This document shows positions 12,043 to 25,000 of a stretch of DNA of 64,000 bases, piece after piece (position 1 is the first letter of the stretch; every line of letters starts with the position of its first letter). This stretch comes from Hermatobates lingyangjiaoensis (lineage: Eukaryota > Arthropoda > Insecta > Hemiptera > Hermatobatidae). The stretch is taken from contig JAPFBL010001617.1 of the NCBI GenBank assembly GCA_026182355.1, positions 3,631,001 to 3,695,000 on the forward strand, given 5' to 3'. Both the position numbers and the translations under genes were made by a program. Under the pieces are notes generated by a model. That model saw only the letters and a program-made list of their open reading frames with translations, did not search any database and had not been told where the DNA came from.

Positions 12043-13650
12043 TTAATAAGTTATATTGACTTGCAGATTGATAATCTCTAGTTGGATATTTTGGGAAACA
12101 AATGAGTTAAAGAAAACGTTTTGCAAGTTATTCCAATGATCACAATTAATGACAACGTGTCAATGGCCGCCTTATTATGTTCACTGTTAAAAGTTAAGTT
12201 AAATCTGGAGGGAAAGAGGAAACAACCCTATTAATGAAAAGTAGTCTCTACCAATGTTTCGTGATAAAATTGATCATATTCTACAACCAGGTTTGGTATT
12301 ATTTCTACGCTGGAATTAAGTTAAAATACTTCATATATAGGAAAACCAAATATATTGTTTTAATGTTGTTTAAACTTTCAAAAATATCCATTTATTTAAT
12401 AAATTATCCGTTAAAACACATTTATTTAGAATACAGTGGCAGCAGTACTTAAGTTTGGAGTTTTCTAATCTGTGCTCATGAGTGAACAGTAAAATGTTGA
12501 AACTAATTTTCATTATAAGATCCGAGCATTTAATCAGACGTCAAAGAAATAGTAGTACTTCATACAGAAAATTCATTCTAAAAAACATGATAGACATTTT
12601 TCTATTGTGATGGGCTGCTATATAGTTCCGAAAAATATAGTATAAAAAAACCATGTTTATGAAAAAATAAAATTAATTCACTGGTATCATAATTCAAATG
12701 TACATTTTTGAATATCATAAATACGTAATTAATTCTGTTATCATAATGCCAGTTTAGAACTAAAAAAACACGAGTGCTTTTGATCCCAAAGATATGATCT
12801 TTGTTTATGTGAATGGTTTCTTCTTGGATATTTTTCCAGAGGGTTCCAATTTTCTGTAAACTTTCATTAATATCGTTGGAAGCACTGATATGAATACTTT
12901 GAATACACTATTTACTGTCAACGATTAACATTATTGGTAAACGTTTTACTAGTTTTGATGTTGATATTTACTAACCGAAGGACCACGGGAAAAAATTGCC
13001 AAGAATTTTTCGTAAAAAAATAAAAGATAAAACTTTTTCTCTACTTTAAGCAAATGAAAATGTGGAACAAATTAAAAGTTCTGATACAAATCTGATGATC
13101 TAATAGAAAACTCCACACATTTGTACAATAATACTGTTCTCAAATTTGCATTATGACAGGACATCGATTTCATTTGTTTGATTTGATTCTTTTTAGGAAT
13201 TTAAATATATACCCAGTATTATTTTACTGTTGTTAATTTAATTACATGGTTCCAAAAATATATTGTTACTAAGTAGAGAAATATGTACTTAATTATAATA
13301 AACTGTATAATACTGTTATATTAATTAGGTGGATGTTAGGTTCATAATGACGAAGTTTGTATATATGTATATGGAGGAGCATATGAATGCACCTTATATG
13401 TTGAGTTGTTTTAAAAGTTTATAGTAATTCATTAAAATTGGTAGCTTCGCATTTCAAATTACAGTTGTTTTTTACAATGTTTAGGCAGGAGGTTATACTT
13501 GAATTTGAAGTCCGTTTTGAAATCAAATGTATAAATGCAGTTGTCTCCATATTTAGGCACGAATAAGTTGTAAATAAATCTTTACTTATTTACCCCTATC
13601 ATAGGAGATTTAATAAAATTACATCTTTAAGGCACGATACTTTTGAACAT

Positions 13651-13656
13651 TTTATT
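13651..13656 (-). promoter_or_regulatory. Candidate poly(A) signal for ARFRP1
   Basis: AATAAA on the minus strand, about 210 bp after the ARFRP1 stop codon. Confidence 0.4.
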
Positions 13657-13864
13657 TTCAATAAGACTGAGGGTAAACCGTATATTTTACCAGCAAGTGA
13701 TTGCCTACTCATAATAAGAAACGGATATAGGTGTATATAATCAGTCATAGATTAACATTTGTATATACATATATTTTTTTCTCTGCAGTTTACCAAAACA
13801 AGAGAATGTGAATTTTAACATTAAAGGGTATTAATGAAATTCAGTACTATTGTAATGTCTTTCT

Positions 13865-16800
13865 TCACATGTCATCCTGATCCCTGGGTGGACGCACGTC
13901 ACTGTTGCGTTTTATGCAATCAACGAGCCATCTGATACCTTCATTGATGCCATCACTAAAATTTATATACAGATAATTTTATAGACCTAACAACCTTATT
14001 ACATAAACTTTTTAAAACTTCCACTTAAAACTATGCAAAAAGCGACACAATTGTCTAAGAGATATATTTGGTTATGAATTATTATAAACATGTAAAAAGC
14101 AACTATAACTAGAAAGAAGCAACATATTATTTGTTAATGCAGAAAGTAATCTGTGCTTTTTCGTAGTAATAAATAATGCATATTTATCTAGAAAGAATTA
14201 TAATGTTAATAACGAGGTTTAATTAGTTTGCTTCTAATTAAATCATGAATAAAAACAGAAAAATTACTTGTTAGTTAAATATATTTCATTTACTTCATTC
14301 ATAGTATTAGACCTTTTAGGAAATTTTCCTTCAAACAAACCTTAATGTAAAATTGACCTAAATGAAGCATTACTTTTTTACGTTCAAGATAATGCTTTGA
14401 ATGCGAATGCGCCTTTGCAATGAAATGCAGTCATTTTTTTCAACACTATTTTGAAAAAACAATATTTATTTCACGTATTGATCCCAAACTAAATTATAAT
14501 ATCTTTCGTTTCCAATTATAATTTTATTATTTCTGCATAATTAGGAACAAATTAATCAAAAAGAAGACATTTTTGATAAATTTGATTTGATAAACATTTC
14601 TGATTTCTAAAAAATTACATCTTATATTAACCTGTTTTAGTTAGGGAAATAATCTTGCCATAACCTGTTGGTTACTGGTAAATAACATCATTTTGTTTGT
14701 TGTTTTAGTAATAATGGCATGTAAATTGGAGTATTCAATTCAGGGTAAATAATAAATGCAGAGTAAAACAAACTCTAAATAGAGACTATAATGTGTTTCA
14801 GACAGCTTCACAGTATGATTATTTATCTAACCTGCTTTACTAACCCTGAATGTTTATAGCTTCACGAAGAGTGTTAATCGGATAATTTTGTACTAAAAGT
14901 AGTTCAAGTTTTTCTTACAAAGTTTTAATATTAGACGTTGGATTCCTAAGTCTTAACCGTTATCATATTTGAAATACTTCGCTATAATATAACTGGGTAC
15001 AGGAGTCATGAACATATGTATAATCAACAAAACATATGGTATACAAGTAACTTCCGATAGGTCTGTCTGACTTACGTCAATGTGTTAGATTTAGGTGTAC
15101 GTAAATAAACGTAGTGTGAAAAGTATTTAAAAAAACTGACAAGTAAGGTGAGTTAACTTCTGATAACATTGTCATATTAGATCTTAACCAGTTCAGATAA
15201 TCTCAATTGTTCTGGAACTATGTTTAAAATGATTCAAAAAAATCCAGTTAGGGTATCGTTATCTGTTTCTTCCATATATTTTATTCAGCATTTGTTTACT
15301 CTAAACTTTCCGATAATAAGAAATTTAAATAAAATGAAAGTAAGAAGTAAGTAGTTAAAGCTCTGCTGCACGTAGTACAGTTACATTCTAAAACAAAAAT
15401 GAAATCTTTCTTTATAAAAATACACTCATAATGAATAGCTGTATACAATTAACTGTCTAAACTCCGTTCAGCCGTCCGACGCCGATCTCCCAGTAACGTC
15501 CAGTATGCCCGCAGGCAGACTTACTAGGTAAGGAAAAATCCTCAGATGGTCCCTATCTAATATTGTTGTTTGGCAGAGAGGTCAGGTGCCACCAACAGCT
15601 AATCCAAATAGGTGAGGGTCTGCAGATAGTTATGTGCGGTAGCCAGTGGGAAACAGACTGTAGCTTCAGCCCTCTCCTAGCTCCTTGGGATAGATCATGT
15701 GGTACTAAGCCATTCCCAACATTTCTTCTTACTTTGGCTCTTTGTTCTTTAGAATAATGCTCGTGTATTTGTTGTCCGTTTTCTATTTGATTATAAACTG
15801 CTCTGAAGTTCGTGGCAGTTCCTTTACACTCTTGTCAAGAGTTAGGAGGTCATTACGTTTATTCGGGAGGACGGGAACAACTGCTGTACGAGTATAGTAC
15901 AGTAGAGGTGCTGGGCTATTGAGAGGATATATGGTTTTAAGAAATCTTTCATTAAGAGTGGAGATCAGTCCAATGATTAAATAAAAGATAACAGTTTATA
16001 ATAAGAGAGGTACTGACCCATTGAGGGCAGAAACTGGCATGAGCATACAATGTCTCCTGCCAATGAGATGGGCATTCTGGTTAAATATTGGTCTCACTTC
16101 CCTCACACCCATGCAGTCTACCAGATCCTGTTTGTTGGCCAACACTAAAAGTGGTACTCCTACAAGATTCTCACTGGCAATCATCTTATCTGAAATAAAG
16201 GTTATTCTTCCTATTAGGTGACTCTTCCTAAGAAGATGATAACTAATAAGGTTCTTAATTAATTAAGGATCCGTAAAAGTTTTCAAAGTCAAATTAAGGA
16301 TAGTGACAACATGGCCCAATCTTTTGATGTATTACTAAATTAAAATATAAATTCTGTACATTAATTCATAACTAACAGTTACGGTATAGACTTATTAAGT
16401 CTACCATTGAACTAAATCATTAATAAATTGAACTTCAAAAAAGTAATAAATTAGAGGATTGAAAATTATTTCAGTTCACATTTATTACCTGTTTAAAATG
16501 ATCAGCACAAATACTTTACGGCTACATTTAGTACAATATATTTGTTGTTACACCGATAAAATGTAGGAATGCTTTTAAGCAATAAATAGTTAATTAAACC
16601 ATAAAATAAACATTATAATTCTACGGTTTTATTTTATAAAGTAAAATTCAAGCACAAATCACTTTACCGAATGTTTCTTTTGACTCAGGTATACGTTCTC
16701 TATCATTGGAATCCACAATGTATATGACAGCATGGCATTCAGCATAGTACTGCACAAACAATATGCGTATTAAAATTGTTACATTAGGTTGTACATTAAA

Positions 16801-19800
16801 TGTACAATAATTACTGAAGAAAAAAAAAGATAATGGACATTGGGAGAGAAGTACTGACATATATGTCAGAAAAGTTTAAGCTTAGAAGTTCACATTAAGG
16901 TAATTGAATTGAAAATACTTCAACTTTATGGTAAGACTATTAAATTATGCATACATTAAACTTTACAAAAAAAAAGTTCAGAATCTCAGCTGTCCGTTAT
17001 TTTTTTTCAACAGAATAAACAAACAATATAATGTAATAGAGTAAAAATAAAAATATTGCTATTTTTTCTGGTATCAGTTGCTAAAACTTTTCCTTTTTCA
17101 ATAATACTGTTTTTCGAAATTTCTAGTTCAGAGAATATTTAATATTTATTAAAGCAGTAGTTGGACGAACAGACCAGCAATAAAAAATGAAGATATCAAT
17201 GCTATAACAACTTATATTTTTTGAAAATTTGGTTTCAAATAAAAAAAAGAATTGAAGCACATTTCGTTTCCTTTATCTATTTTATGTATAAATTTAAGAA
17301 TACCCAATACTTTGTGACTAATAAACATTAACCTAGGTTAATAAACATTTATAAACAACATATATACTCAAACACGTTTAAATTGTTGAAGGATTACGTT
17401 TATTTTGGTCCGGCTAACTAGAGCATTTTTGACGCACTGCTGTTTACGTTGATAATACGGTGTACTACGGTATTATTGTCAGTTAACATGTGGTCTTTTC
17501 ACTTGACGTTTGTTTTTATTATGCGTTTGTTATCTATATAAATAAAAGAAAGGTTCTGTCTGTACATTGCTCACAACTGACTCATTTTAAGTTCTATTTA
17601 CATTTCATACATTAGAGAAACCGAATCCACCCTTAGAAAATTTCTGTCTGTCGGTTTGTCAGTTTGTCCGCAAAATTTGTCAAAGTAAACTCAGCCATAA
17701 GACATAGTGCGCTGAAACTTTTAAAGTAGGTCTGTGTATGTCTAACTTAAAATCTAAGCTTTGAATGGATTGAAAATTCAACGTAGAAGCGAAGTTAAGG
17801 ACTTTTAAGCTGTCTTTGACTAACTTCACAGACAATAAATGCTTACTTTGAAAATATACAGGTATAGCAAGTAGGTATTGTTTGCTCATTTCAATTTCAT
17901 TTGCATCTCAGCAAGAAATAATTGACAAGGTGTTTCCCGAAGTTCAAGATCTACCATCTATTCAGAATAACTGGTTTTGTGAACGAGCAATTCTTACCCC
18001 TACAAATGAGCAGGCAGGAAGATCAATAAACAAGTTCTTGCACTATACAAGCTGAGGAAAGAACTTCCAAGTCAGTAAACAGCGTGATTAGTGATGGAAG
18101 CAGTTCATTAACCAAATGAATTTCTTGACTCCATGGCTGCTCCTGGACTGCGTGTTCATGACTTAAAACTTAAAGTAGGGCACCAATCATGCTCTTACGA
18201 AACTTGAATGCCCCAAAAATGTGCAACGGGACATGACTCCAAATTCTTGCTTTGCACAGAGACGTCATAGAGGCTGATATCATGACTGAGTGTGGTACTG
18301 GGGAGTCATTGTTTATAACAGGCATACTATTGACACATAGGAACTGTCCCTTTCAAATTAAGCGGTGGCAATTTCCCGTCAGCGTCGGTTTCGTAATGAC
18401 GGTAAATAAGTCACAAGACCAAATAAATAAATGTGTCTCACATGGAGAACTGTATGTTGCTTGCTCAAGAGTCTGAGATTCCAACTCTCTGTTCTTCCAT
18501 TCAATTGAAGGAGAGACAGCTAATGTGGTGTATACAGAGGCGTATACTTAACACTGTACTAATAAATATATTTTTCTCTGTTCTATAATTTGTCTAATAA
18601 TATTTTGAAATACAACGTATCATCTCTGATTTTTTGTAAAATACCCGTCAAAAACGGGTACGTCTGCTAGTGTTAAATAAAAAACCTGAATTTGTTTAAA
18701 CGGTGTGGTTTTTGAGATCTCCCGCTCAAAATTCAACATAAATCAGCTCGGAAATATGATTCATATCTTAAATAAATGGTTACTTCTTTTATATACATCA
18801 CTGCTTAAAAAAATTAATGACCAAATTCAACAGAAAGATAACACGTTCAAGAGTCCTTCAAAATAAAGCTCTATTCTTTGCAAAAATGTTAAGTTTTCTT
18901 TTATTATTTCTCAGCTGTAATTAATTTATGATGTGAGAATAACAGTATAGAATAATGGAAATGTAAGCATTAACATTTATATCATGTTTTATAATTTTCA
19001 TTATATACATAAACAAATTTAACCTATGAAAGTAAATATTGTTAATTATAAATTGTAACATCTTTTTACATTATATTTATTCGAAACGCAGTTTACCTTA
19101 TCCCATAAGGACTGCAGCTCTTCCTGACCACCCAAGTCCCAAAAATTTAGCCTCACTCCTCCGACATCTATTTTTCCAATATTTAAACCAACAGTAGTAG
19201 TAATTTTGTTAGGATTAATGCCCTTGTAATTTTTGGTCAACTTTGTTTTAGCTGCTTCCAAATAAGTCTACAGCGGGAAAGTGTAAATTATTATAATGGT
19301 TATTTATATTCATAACACTTATATTTCCAGTCAATATTACAACAAATATTCACAAAAATCTGTCTGAAACCACAAATATCGACATAACAATTGAAAAAAA
19401 AACTTCACAAAAAGTAGTTAGTTTATATGGAAGTATCTTTGGGGTCAAAAGACCAAAGGTATTTCATTAGTTTATACATGGGAGCAGAGTCTTCTCACCA
19501 ACATTAAATACATTGCACTTACATAAAATGAGTTACGGCTATACAAATAATTTCATACCCAAAAGGTAAGTAAGAAGAGAAAATTAAAAGAAAAATTAGT
19601 TTTCCGATATTACTTTAGTACAAAAATAAGCAAACAAAATACTGTTACTTACTACAGTTTAATAAACACCGCCTATTAATACCTTTATATATAAAATTAA
19701 GAAAAACCTTGAACACTAATGTAAATAAGGTTTTGCGTAAATAAAAGAGATTATGTGCATAAGTTTCTTAAAATATAATGCAGCATTAATTAAAATACCA

Positions 19801-20002
19801 CAATATTGCTGTCATCTTTATAACAAGGCGAAAACTAAGAATAAAACAAATCAAGGAATTAATTACTTAAAAACTAAGAATAAAACAAATCAAGGAATTA
19901 ATTACTTACAGTCTTTCCTGCATTGTCCAATCCTAATATGAGTACACAATACTCTTGTTTTTGAACCAAATATTTATAAAAGCCATACGTTAAGGTGAAC
20001 AT
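13865..20002 (-). CDS. ARFRP1: ADP-ribosylation factor-related protein 1, complete, 5 exons
   Basis: Arf-family small GTPase of the trans-Golgi that recruits Arl1 and golgin tethers. Exons on the minus strand: 20002-19910, 19267-19097, 16749-16668, 16189-16018, 13955-13865 (TGA). Phases fit throughout, giving 202 residues against 201 in vertebrates. Visible motifs: P-loop GLDNAGKT at the end of exon 1; switch I region ITTTVGLNIG and switch II WDLGGQEELQSLWDK in exon 2; CHAVIYIVDSNDRER in exon 3; the guanine-specificity NKQD (LVLANKQDLVD) and SALNG in exon 4. The start MFTLTYGFYKY matches the family, whose N-terminus is acetylated rather than myristoylated: there is no Gly at position 2. The gene is divergent from RAD51D, with about 2 kb between the starts. 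Intron 2 carries a Helitron, intron 4 a GC-rich repeat. Recognition is firm. Confidence 0.96.
15468..15960. repeat. GC-richer block, probable mobile element fragment, in ARFRP1 intron 4
   Basis: Base composition changes sharply against the AT-rich intron on both sides. Short open stretches exist in several frames but none resembles a family I know. I infer transposon debris from composition only. Confidence 0.35.
17533..18670 (+). mobile_element. Helitron, internally deleted, both ends present, in ARFRP1 intron 2
   Basis: Starts TCTATATAAATAAAAG at 17533 after an A and ends CTAG at 18667-18670 before a T, as expected for Helitron insertion between A and T without target duplication. Just before the end is the hairpin ACCCGT-caaa-ACGGGT (about 18646-18662) followed by a short spacer and CTAG. 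Inside are remnants of the C-terminal part of the Rep/Helicase protein: LRNLNAP-type and CNGT near 18180-18230, then VIEADIMTECGTGESLF, QFPVSVGFVMTVNKSQ and HGELYVACSRV (18252-18476). The Rep domain and most of the helicase are missing, and stop codons interrupt the rest. Non-autonomous. Confidence 0.92.
19832..19908. repeat. 39-bp tandem duplication at the ARFRP1 intron 1 donor
   Basis: Two copies with a 39-bp period (19832-19869 and 19871-19908). The second copy adjoins the exon 1 donor (complement of cttac at 19905-19909). The first copy ends cttaa, so on the minus strand it lacks the GT and is not a usable duplicate splice site. Confidence 0.9.
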
Positions 20003-22047
20003 AATTAATTGTTCATTCTCTTGATTGAACAGATATCATTCCATCAAAACTTAATTATTGTAACTAATTTTGAAATTTAAAATCCAAAAATTAGAAGACC
20101 AATCCAATTTTATATATAAGAAGACATGAATTTACAAATTTAACCTTCCATTGTAACCTGCTATTAACCTTCTTCATTCAGTTTATCGACAATGAAATGG
20201 TTTAGTCGATATGAAACTGACACCTAAGTGAAAGGCATGAAAAAGGTTTTTTTTTGTTTTTGTAGAGGGTTGAGAGACAGACAAAGTAAGCCCTCCGATG
20301 CTGATTCCTCGAGGGAGTATTGTATCTCCCATTGATTCCACATGGGTGCCTTAAATTTTGCCTAACTGAAGTATAATTGGATTAGGAATATTTAACGAGT
20401 ACCTGACATGGTACAGAATTCGGCCCGACGGTTTAACATCCTCTCTGAGGGACGAGGTGCTCAGACTTATTCACCTTCCACGTGAATAAATCGTGTGCTA
20501 GAGTGGGTATCGAATCCCGGACCTATCAGTCTGATGACCATATTCCACTATAAACATTGAAATATAGTCATCAGAATGCCATGAAGAAGTCAAAATTTCT
20601 AAACTATAAAGTGACAACATTTTCAATGTTATCTTGGTAGACTATATATTAAAACTAGTATCAGTTAAGTTTTCCCGTAAACTTTTGGAGATAAGTGTAT
20701 GGCTTGGACTGACAATTAATGGGAATGACATTACTAATTTTTCCAAAAACTCCGTGTTAAAAACTTGGAAAATGAATTCACATTTTTGTTTTGGACTAAA
20801 TTACACAATTATCTGTCTATCCATACCGTAAACTTAATCTTTAAGTTGTGGTTTCATAATTATTTTGTACTGTCTGAATAAAAATTAAACATATAATTAC
20901 TGTACTGCATGTTAATAATTGACTCCTTAACTACACTGATTCTAAAAAACATGAGTTCGCATTATTCAATAGGCTGAATGAAACTGAATCAAAGTCTACC
21001 GATGCTTTTCTTATTTTTCAATTTATCGATGTTTCTGATTCTTAAAACTTTTCAAAACGTTCTGCTTTAGTTAATGGTCGTTAAATTATGTTAGATTAAA
21101 CTTAAGTAGTTCTTAAAATGAAAAAATATATGGTTACAAAGACTACTACAAACCATAACAACTCAAAACAAATGTGCAATTTGATAAGTCTAGCGGTAAA
21201 ATATAAACCTAATTTTCTAGAATAAATAAACTTCTAAAGAAAGCTCAAAAGGTCTTAGGGAACTTCAAATGTGTAAATCTGTCAAAACCACGAAATCGAC
21301 TTGTCATTCATGTAAGTCAGGAGAACTCACCAATATTTGTGGCTATGCAACTTAAGAGCTGCCTGGCTCGAGTATCTACAAGAGAGTTTCGAAAACCATT
21401 ACTAATCGTTTATAGCAGGTTGAAGAACCATATATACTGGAGTAGTTAGGGTTAAATTTCATATAAAGTACCTCAGTAACAACTTAAATCTATTGAAATA
21501 ATTATTTACTATTTTAGTCCTCTTAAAATAGTGACATTGAATATTTCTCTAAATATAATGTACATATTTCTTAGTGAATATGTACATGTATGAGTAAGAA
21601 GTAATTCAGTTCCATCATGATAACATTTTCTGTTTCTATAACAGCTGTGTTAGTGCTCATTATAATCCTGCAAAGTTTAATTAGAGAACTTGAAGGTCTA
21701 ATAACTTCGTCTGTTTCAATGACGCTCACATAAGATTGTAGTGAAAACTAGTGCCTTAATTTAAAGATAATATAATGTTTTAATAATTCAATTTCTTATG
21801 ATACTCATCTGAAAATCTTATCATTACAAAAATAATATAAGAATAAAAGTTATTCTTATATCACGTAATACTTAAACAAGATGACAATGTAAAATTTTTG
21901 ATCAATTAATACGAAGTTTATTCCAAATAATCAATGGCAACATTGAATTTCTTTATCGGTACTAATTTGGACGTAAATTATATATGTATCGATTCTACCA
22001 GTTCCCGCTCTTTGCTCTATCTTTTAAAACTCTTACTTTACTGTGGA
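20003..22047. promoter_or_regulatory. Divergent intergenic region between ARFRP1 and RAD51D
   Basis: About 2 kb between the two start codons must hold both promoters. Apart from a SINE at 20247-20545, I see no clear TATA or initiator element and no coding exon. An ATG at 21934 is in frame with RAD51D and could extend that protein. Confidence 0.4.
20247..20545 (-). mobile_element. tRNA-derived SINE
   Basis: On the minus strand the head has an RNA polymerase III B-box-like GGGATTCGATACCC (20505-20518), with GGTCATCAGACTGATAGG upstream as the A-box region. A body with GTTAAACCGTCGG follows, and it ends in an A-rich tail (T-run from 20247 on the plus strand). This layout is typical of arthropod tRNA-derived SINEs. 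Exact head boundary and target duplication are unclear. Confidence 0.75.
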
Positions 22048-25000
22048 ATGAAAGATAAAATGGATGATGTGACTACCTTTTACGATTTAGATTCAACCAT
22101 CCTGCAAGCTCTTAATGCGCGTAATGTTTTCACAGTTTTGGATTTAATTAACAGTGATATCGATGAATTATCTACTTCGGGCCTTTCTACAAAGGTTTAA
22201 ATTTAACAATTGTTTTATTCTAAATACCTTCTAAAGATTATTATTTCAATTGCATTGTTGATTGATTGTGCTTAATCAATTGTTACTGATAGCTGTTATG
22301 GTGCATTTTTGTTTTTTATTTAAATGGTTATAATTTTTCTGGGCAATAAGTTTCGAAATTTCATTTGACAGATATTTTCGCATGATGTTGATCTTATTAG
22401 GTGAATTTTACTTTTAGTATTTAAGGATTTGGCTTTCCAAGGATTTATGAAAATTTGGCTGAGAAAGTATTTGAATGTGAAAACTTTATATTGGGAATAT
22501 ATGATCTTATAATTATTTGAAATTAGGAGCTTCAGATATTTTATGAAAAGTTTTTAAAATTTAATTTTATTTGTTTGGTAATACTGATAAAGTAAATTTA
22601 ATTATTGTATATTCAGAAGTTTAAAACTATGTAATGATTAAATTTTAGGAACTCATGGAATTAAAACGGAAGTTCATTTCTCAATGCGTTGATTGGACCA
22701 TTTCTGGATTGGATTGTTACTCAAAAGAGGTTAAGGGTTCTACTAGCTTTCCTACTGGAATAAAGTGGTATACTTTATAGAGAACTATATTCGAGCTATA
22801 CCTAAACCTGTTTGCCAGAATGCATTGTGGCTATTGTAACTATATTAATTTTGTTCCAAGCTGTTTATAGTATTTCTTTCCATAGTTTTGATGAGTTACT
22901 AGAAGGAGGTTTGGAAACTGGATTTGTCGTTGAAATATTCGGACTCCCTTCAACTGGTAAAACACAATTCTGCCTTACTTTAGCAGCAGAGCTTTCTTCT
23001 TCCCTCTTAAGAAGGGTTGTGTACATTGATACTAAAGGGGACTTTTCAGCTCAAAGATTGAATTCAGTTATCATTAATAGATTTCCAAATGAGGTATAAA
23101 TTTTATATTCAAGACAATTATTTCCTAGTGTGTAAAGTTAGAGTTTAGCTTAACAAGTTTACCTAAACAGAAAGTTATTTCGAACAGTTGATGTTCTACG
23201 AAATTATAGCACTGCCGTAGGGAAGTACTGATTTAATTTCACCGTCACCTGAATTCTACAAATCAGACGTAAAATTGTCATATGTATTGAAAGAGTGGTC
23301 TACTCTGCATTAAATTAATTGAACCATTATAAGAAATGTGAAACGTGAATTATACTTGTAAAAGGTTGAAAACTTACATTAAATGTCTATTCTATTTGTG
23401 TTTGACATTTTATTTCATAAATGCGTCTATATTGCCTTGGTTGTTGTTTTTGGTTGCTCTTCTAATGACTCAAAAGCGTTGTAGAAAAATGATAAATATT
23501 GAGTTTTTGGAATAACGGCGAATCAGTATAATAGAAATACTTGACCTTTTGTACATGGAGCCCTTTTCAGGGCTACGAAAAAATTTAATTTTTTAGGGTT
23601 ATGTAAAAAATTTCCTGTTAGGTGACTGTGGAAATTAGTCATGTAGCGTCACACACAAGATTTTTTAATTTCATTATGTGTTTGCGGTTGAATAGAGGTT
23701 TAATTGATATGTTTGCTTTAATCAGAAAGAATAGTTCTTGATTTGCAGTTGAAGATATTCATTTTACTGTTTTAGGTAGGCAAAGGAAATATGGACCGAG
23801 TGGAACTTTTATCGTTAGATAATATGTATAATGTTTTATCAGCCTTATATAAAATCAAAGATCTTTTTGAAAGTGGACTGAAATCTGATTGCAAATTAAT
23901 CATCATTGATTCTGTAGCAGCCCTGTTTTCCCCTTTTATTGGTGATAAATCTAATCAAGGTAACAAAAGTAGTCTTAAAAAAACCGTTCAACTTATACTC
24001 GTGTTGATATAAGGTTTATGTGTGTACCCCCTTCCTATTAAATATACGAATTAATAATTGAATATAATATGCTTTTTTTTAGGTTCCCTCTAGTACGTAT
24101 TAATTATTTTAATATAATCATATATTGCAACCATTTTGGTTTCTATTATGGATACCTTAATTTTAAACATGGTGTCAGATTTATTTGTAACTGTATCATG
24201 TTACATATATATATTATGTTCTTAAACAAGAACATGTTTCTTTTAAATGTAGTAGTTTTATTAGAGAACTCCTATATTAGGAACTGAAACAAGTTTTCTT
24301 GACTTGTCTGACATGGGAAACTTAGAAAATGGATCTGTTTACCTGGGAGGTTTTTAGATACCATTAAATATATCCTCAAGCGTTGCAACTTTGTTACGTT
24401 TAATTATAGACATCCCTGAACCTAACAAATTATTTGGGTCAGCAGGATAGTGTCGTTAGCCCTATTCTGTACACCCTTATATACATTTGGGATTAATCCA
24501 TTGTAGAAAAGTTATCTTTTTCACGAAAATTTCTTTTATATAACAGAAGTTAGTAGAACAGTATTAGTTTATCATTTAACTTTTATCTCTAAAGAAGCTG
24601 CATTACCCCATACTAAAAAGTTGCATATCACTAATCTCTCCTTTCGTATTTTAGTTAAAATATTTAACATTTTCGGGGGCATTGGTCATGAACCTCTGTA
24701 AGTTGAATATTGCCTGAAATTTATAAAATCTAGGCTTAAATTTAGCACAAACGTTACAAAACGTCGTCAACTAATGTATAGTTTAAGTATAAATGGTGGA
24801 GATCTCATTGTAGATATTGGTTTAGGTGTTATTCGAATTGGCGCCGCCTTATTCGTAACTTGCTCACTTTTCGGTCCATTTACTCGCTCTCCTTCCCTCC
24901 CCCACTCCCTTTAACTTGGTTGGTTGTAATATAGTCAACCAAGTTTCGTCTATATTTCCTGTTTATCAATTATGAAAAACAGTGACAGTCTTTCATAATT

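Larger units (their letters stand above)
11538..13864. other. Tail-to-tail spacer between AP1G1 and ARFRP1
   Basis: AT-rich sequence holding both 3' UTRs. I see no coding exon. The AATAAA at 12037-12042 (plus) and at 13651-13656 (minus) are candidate polyadenylation signals. Confidence 0.6.

Noticed and set aside
20480..20545. tRNA gene
   Set aside because: B-box-like sequence is present but no cloverleaf can be folded by eye and a SINE body and A-tail follow.
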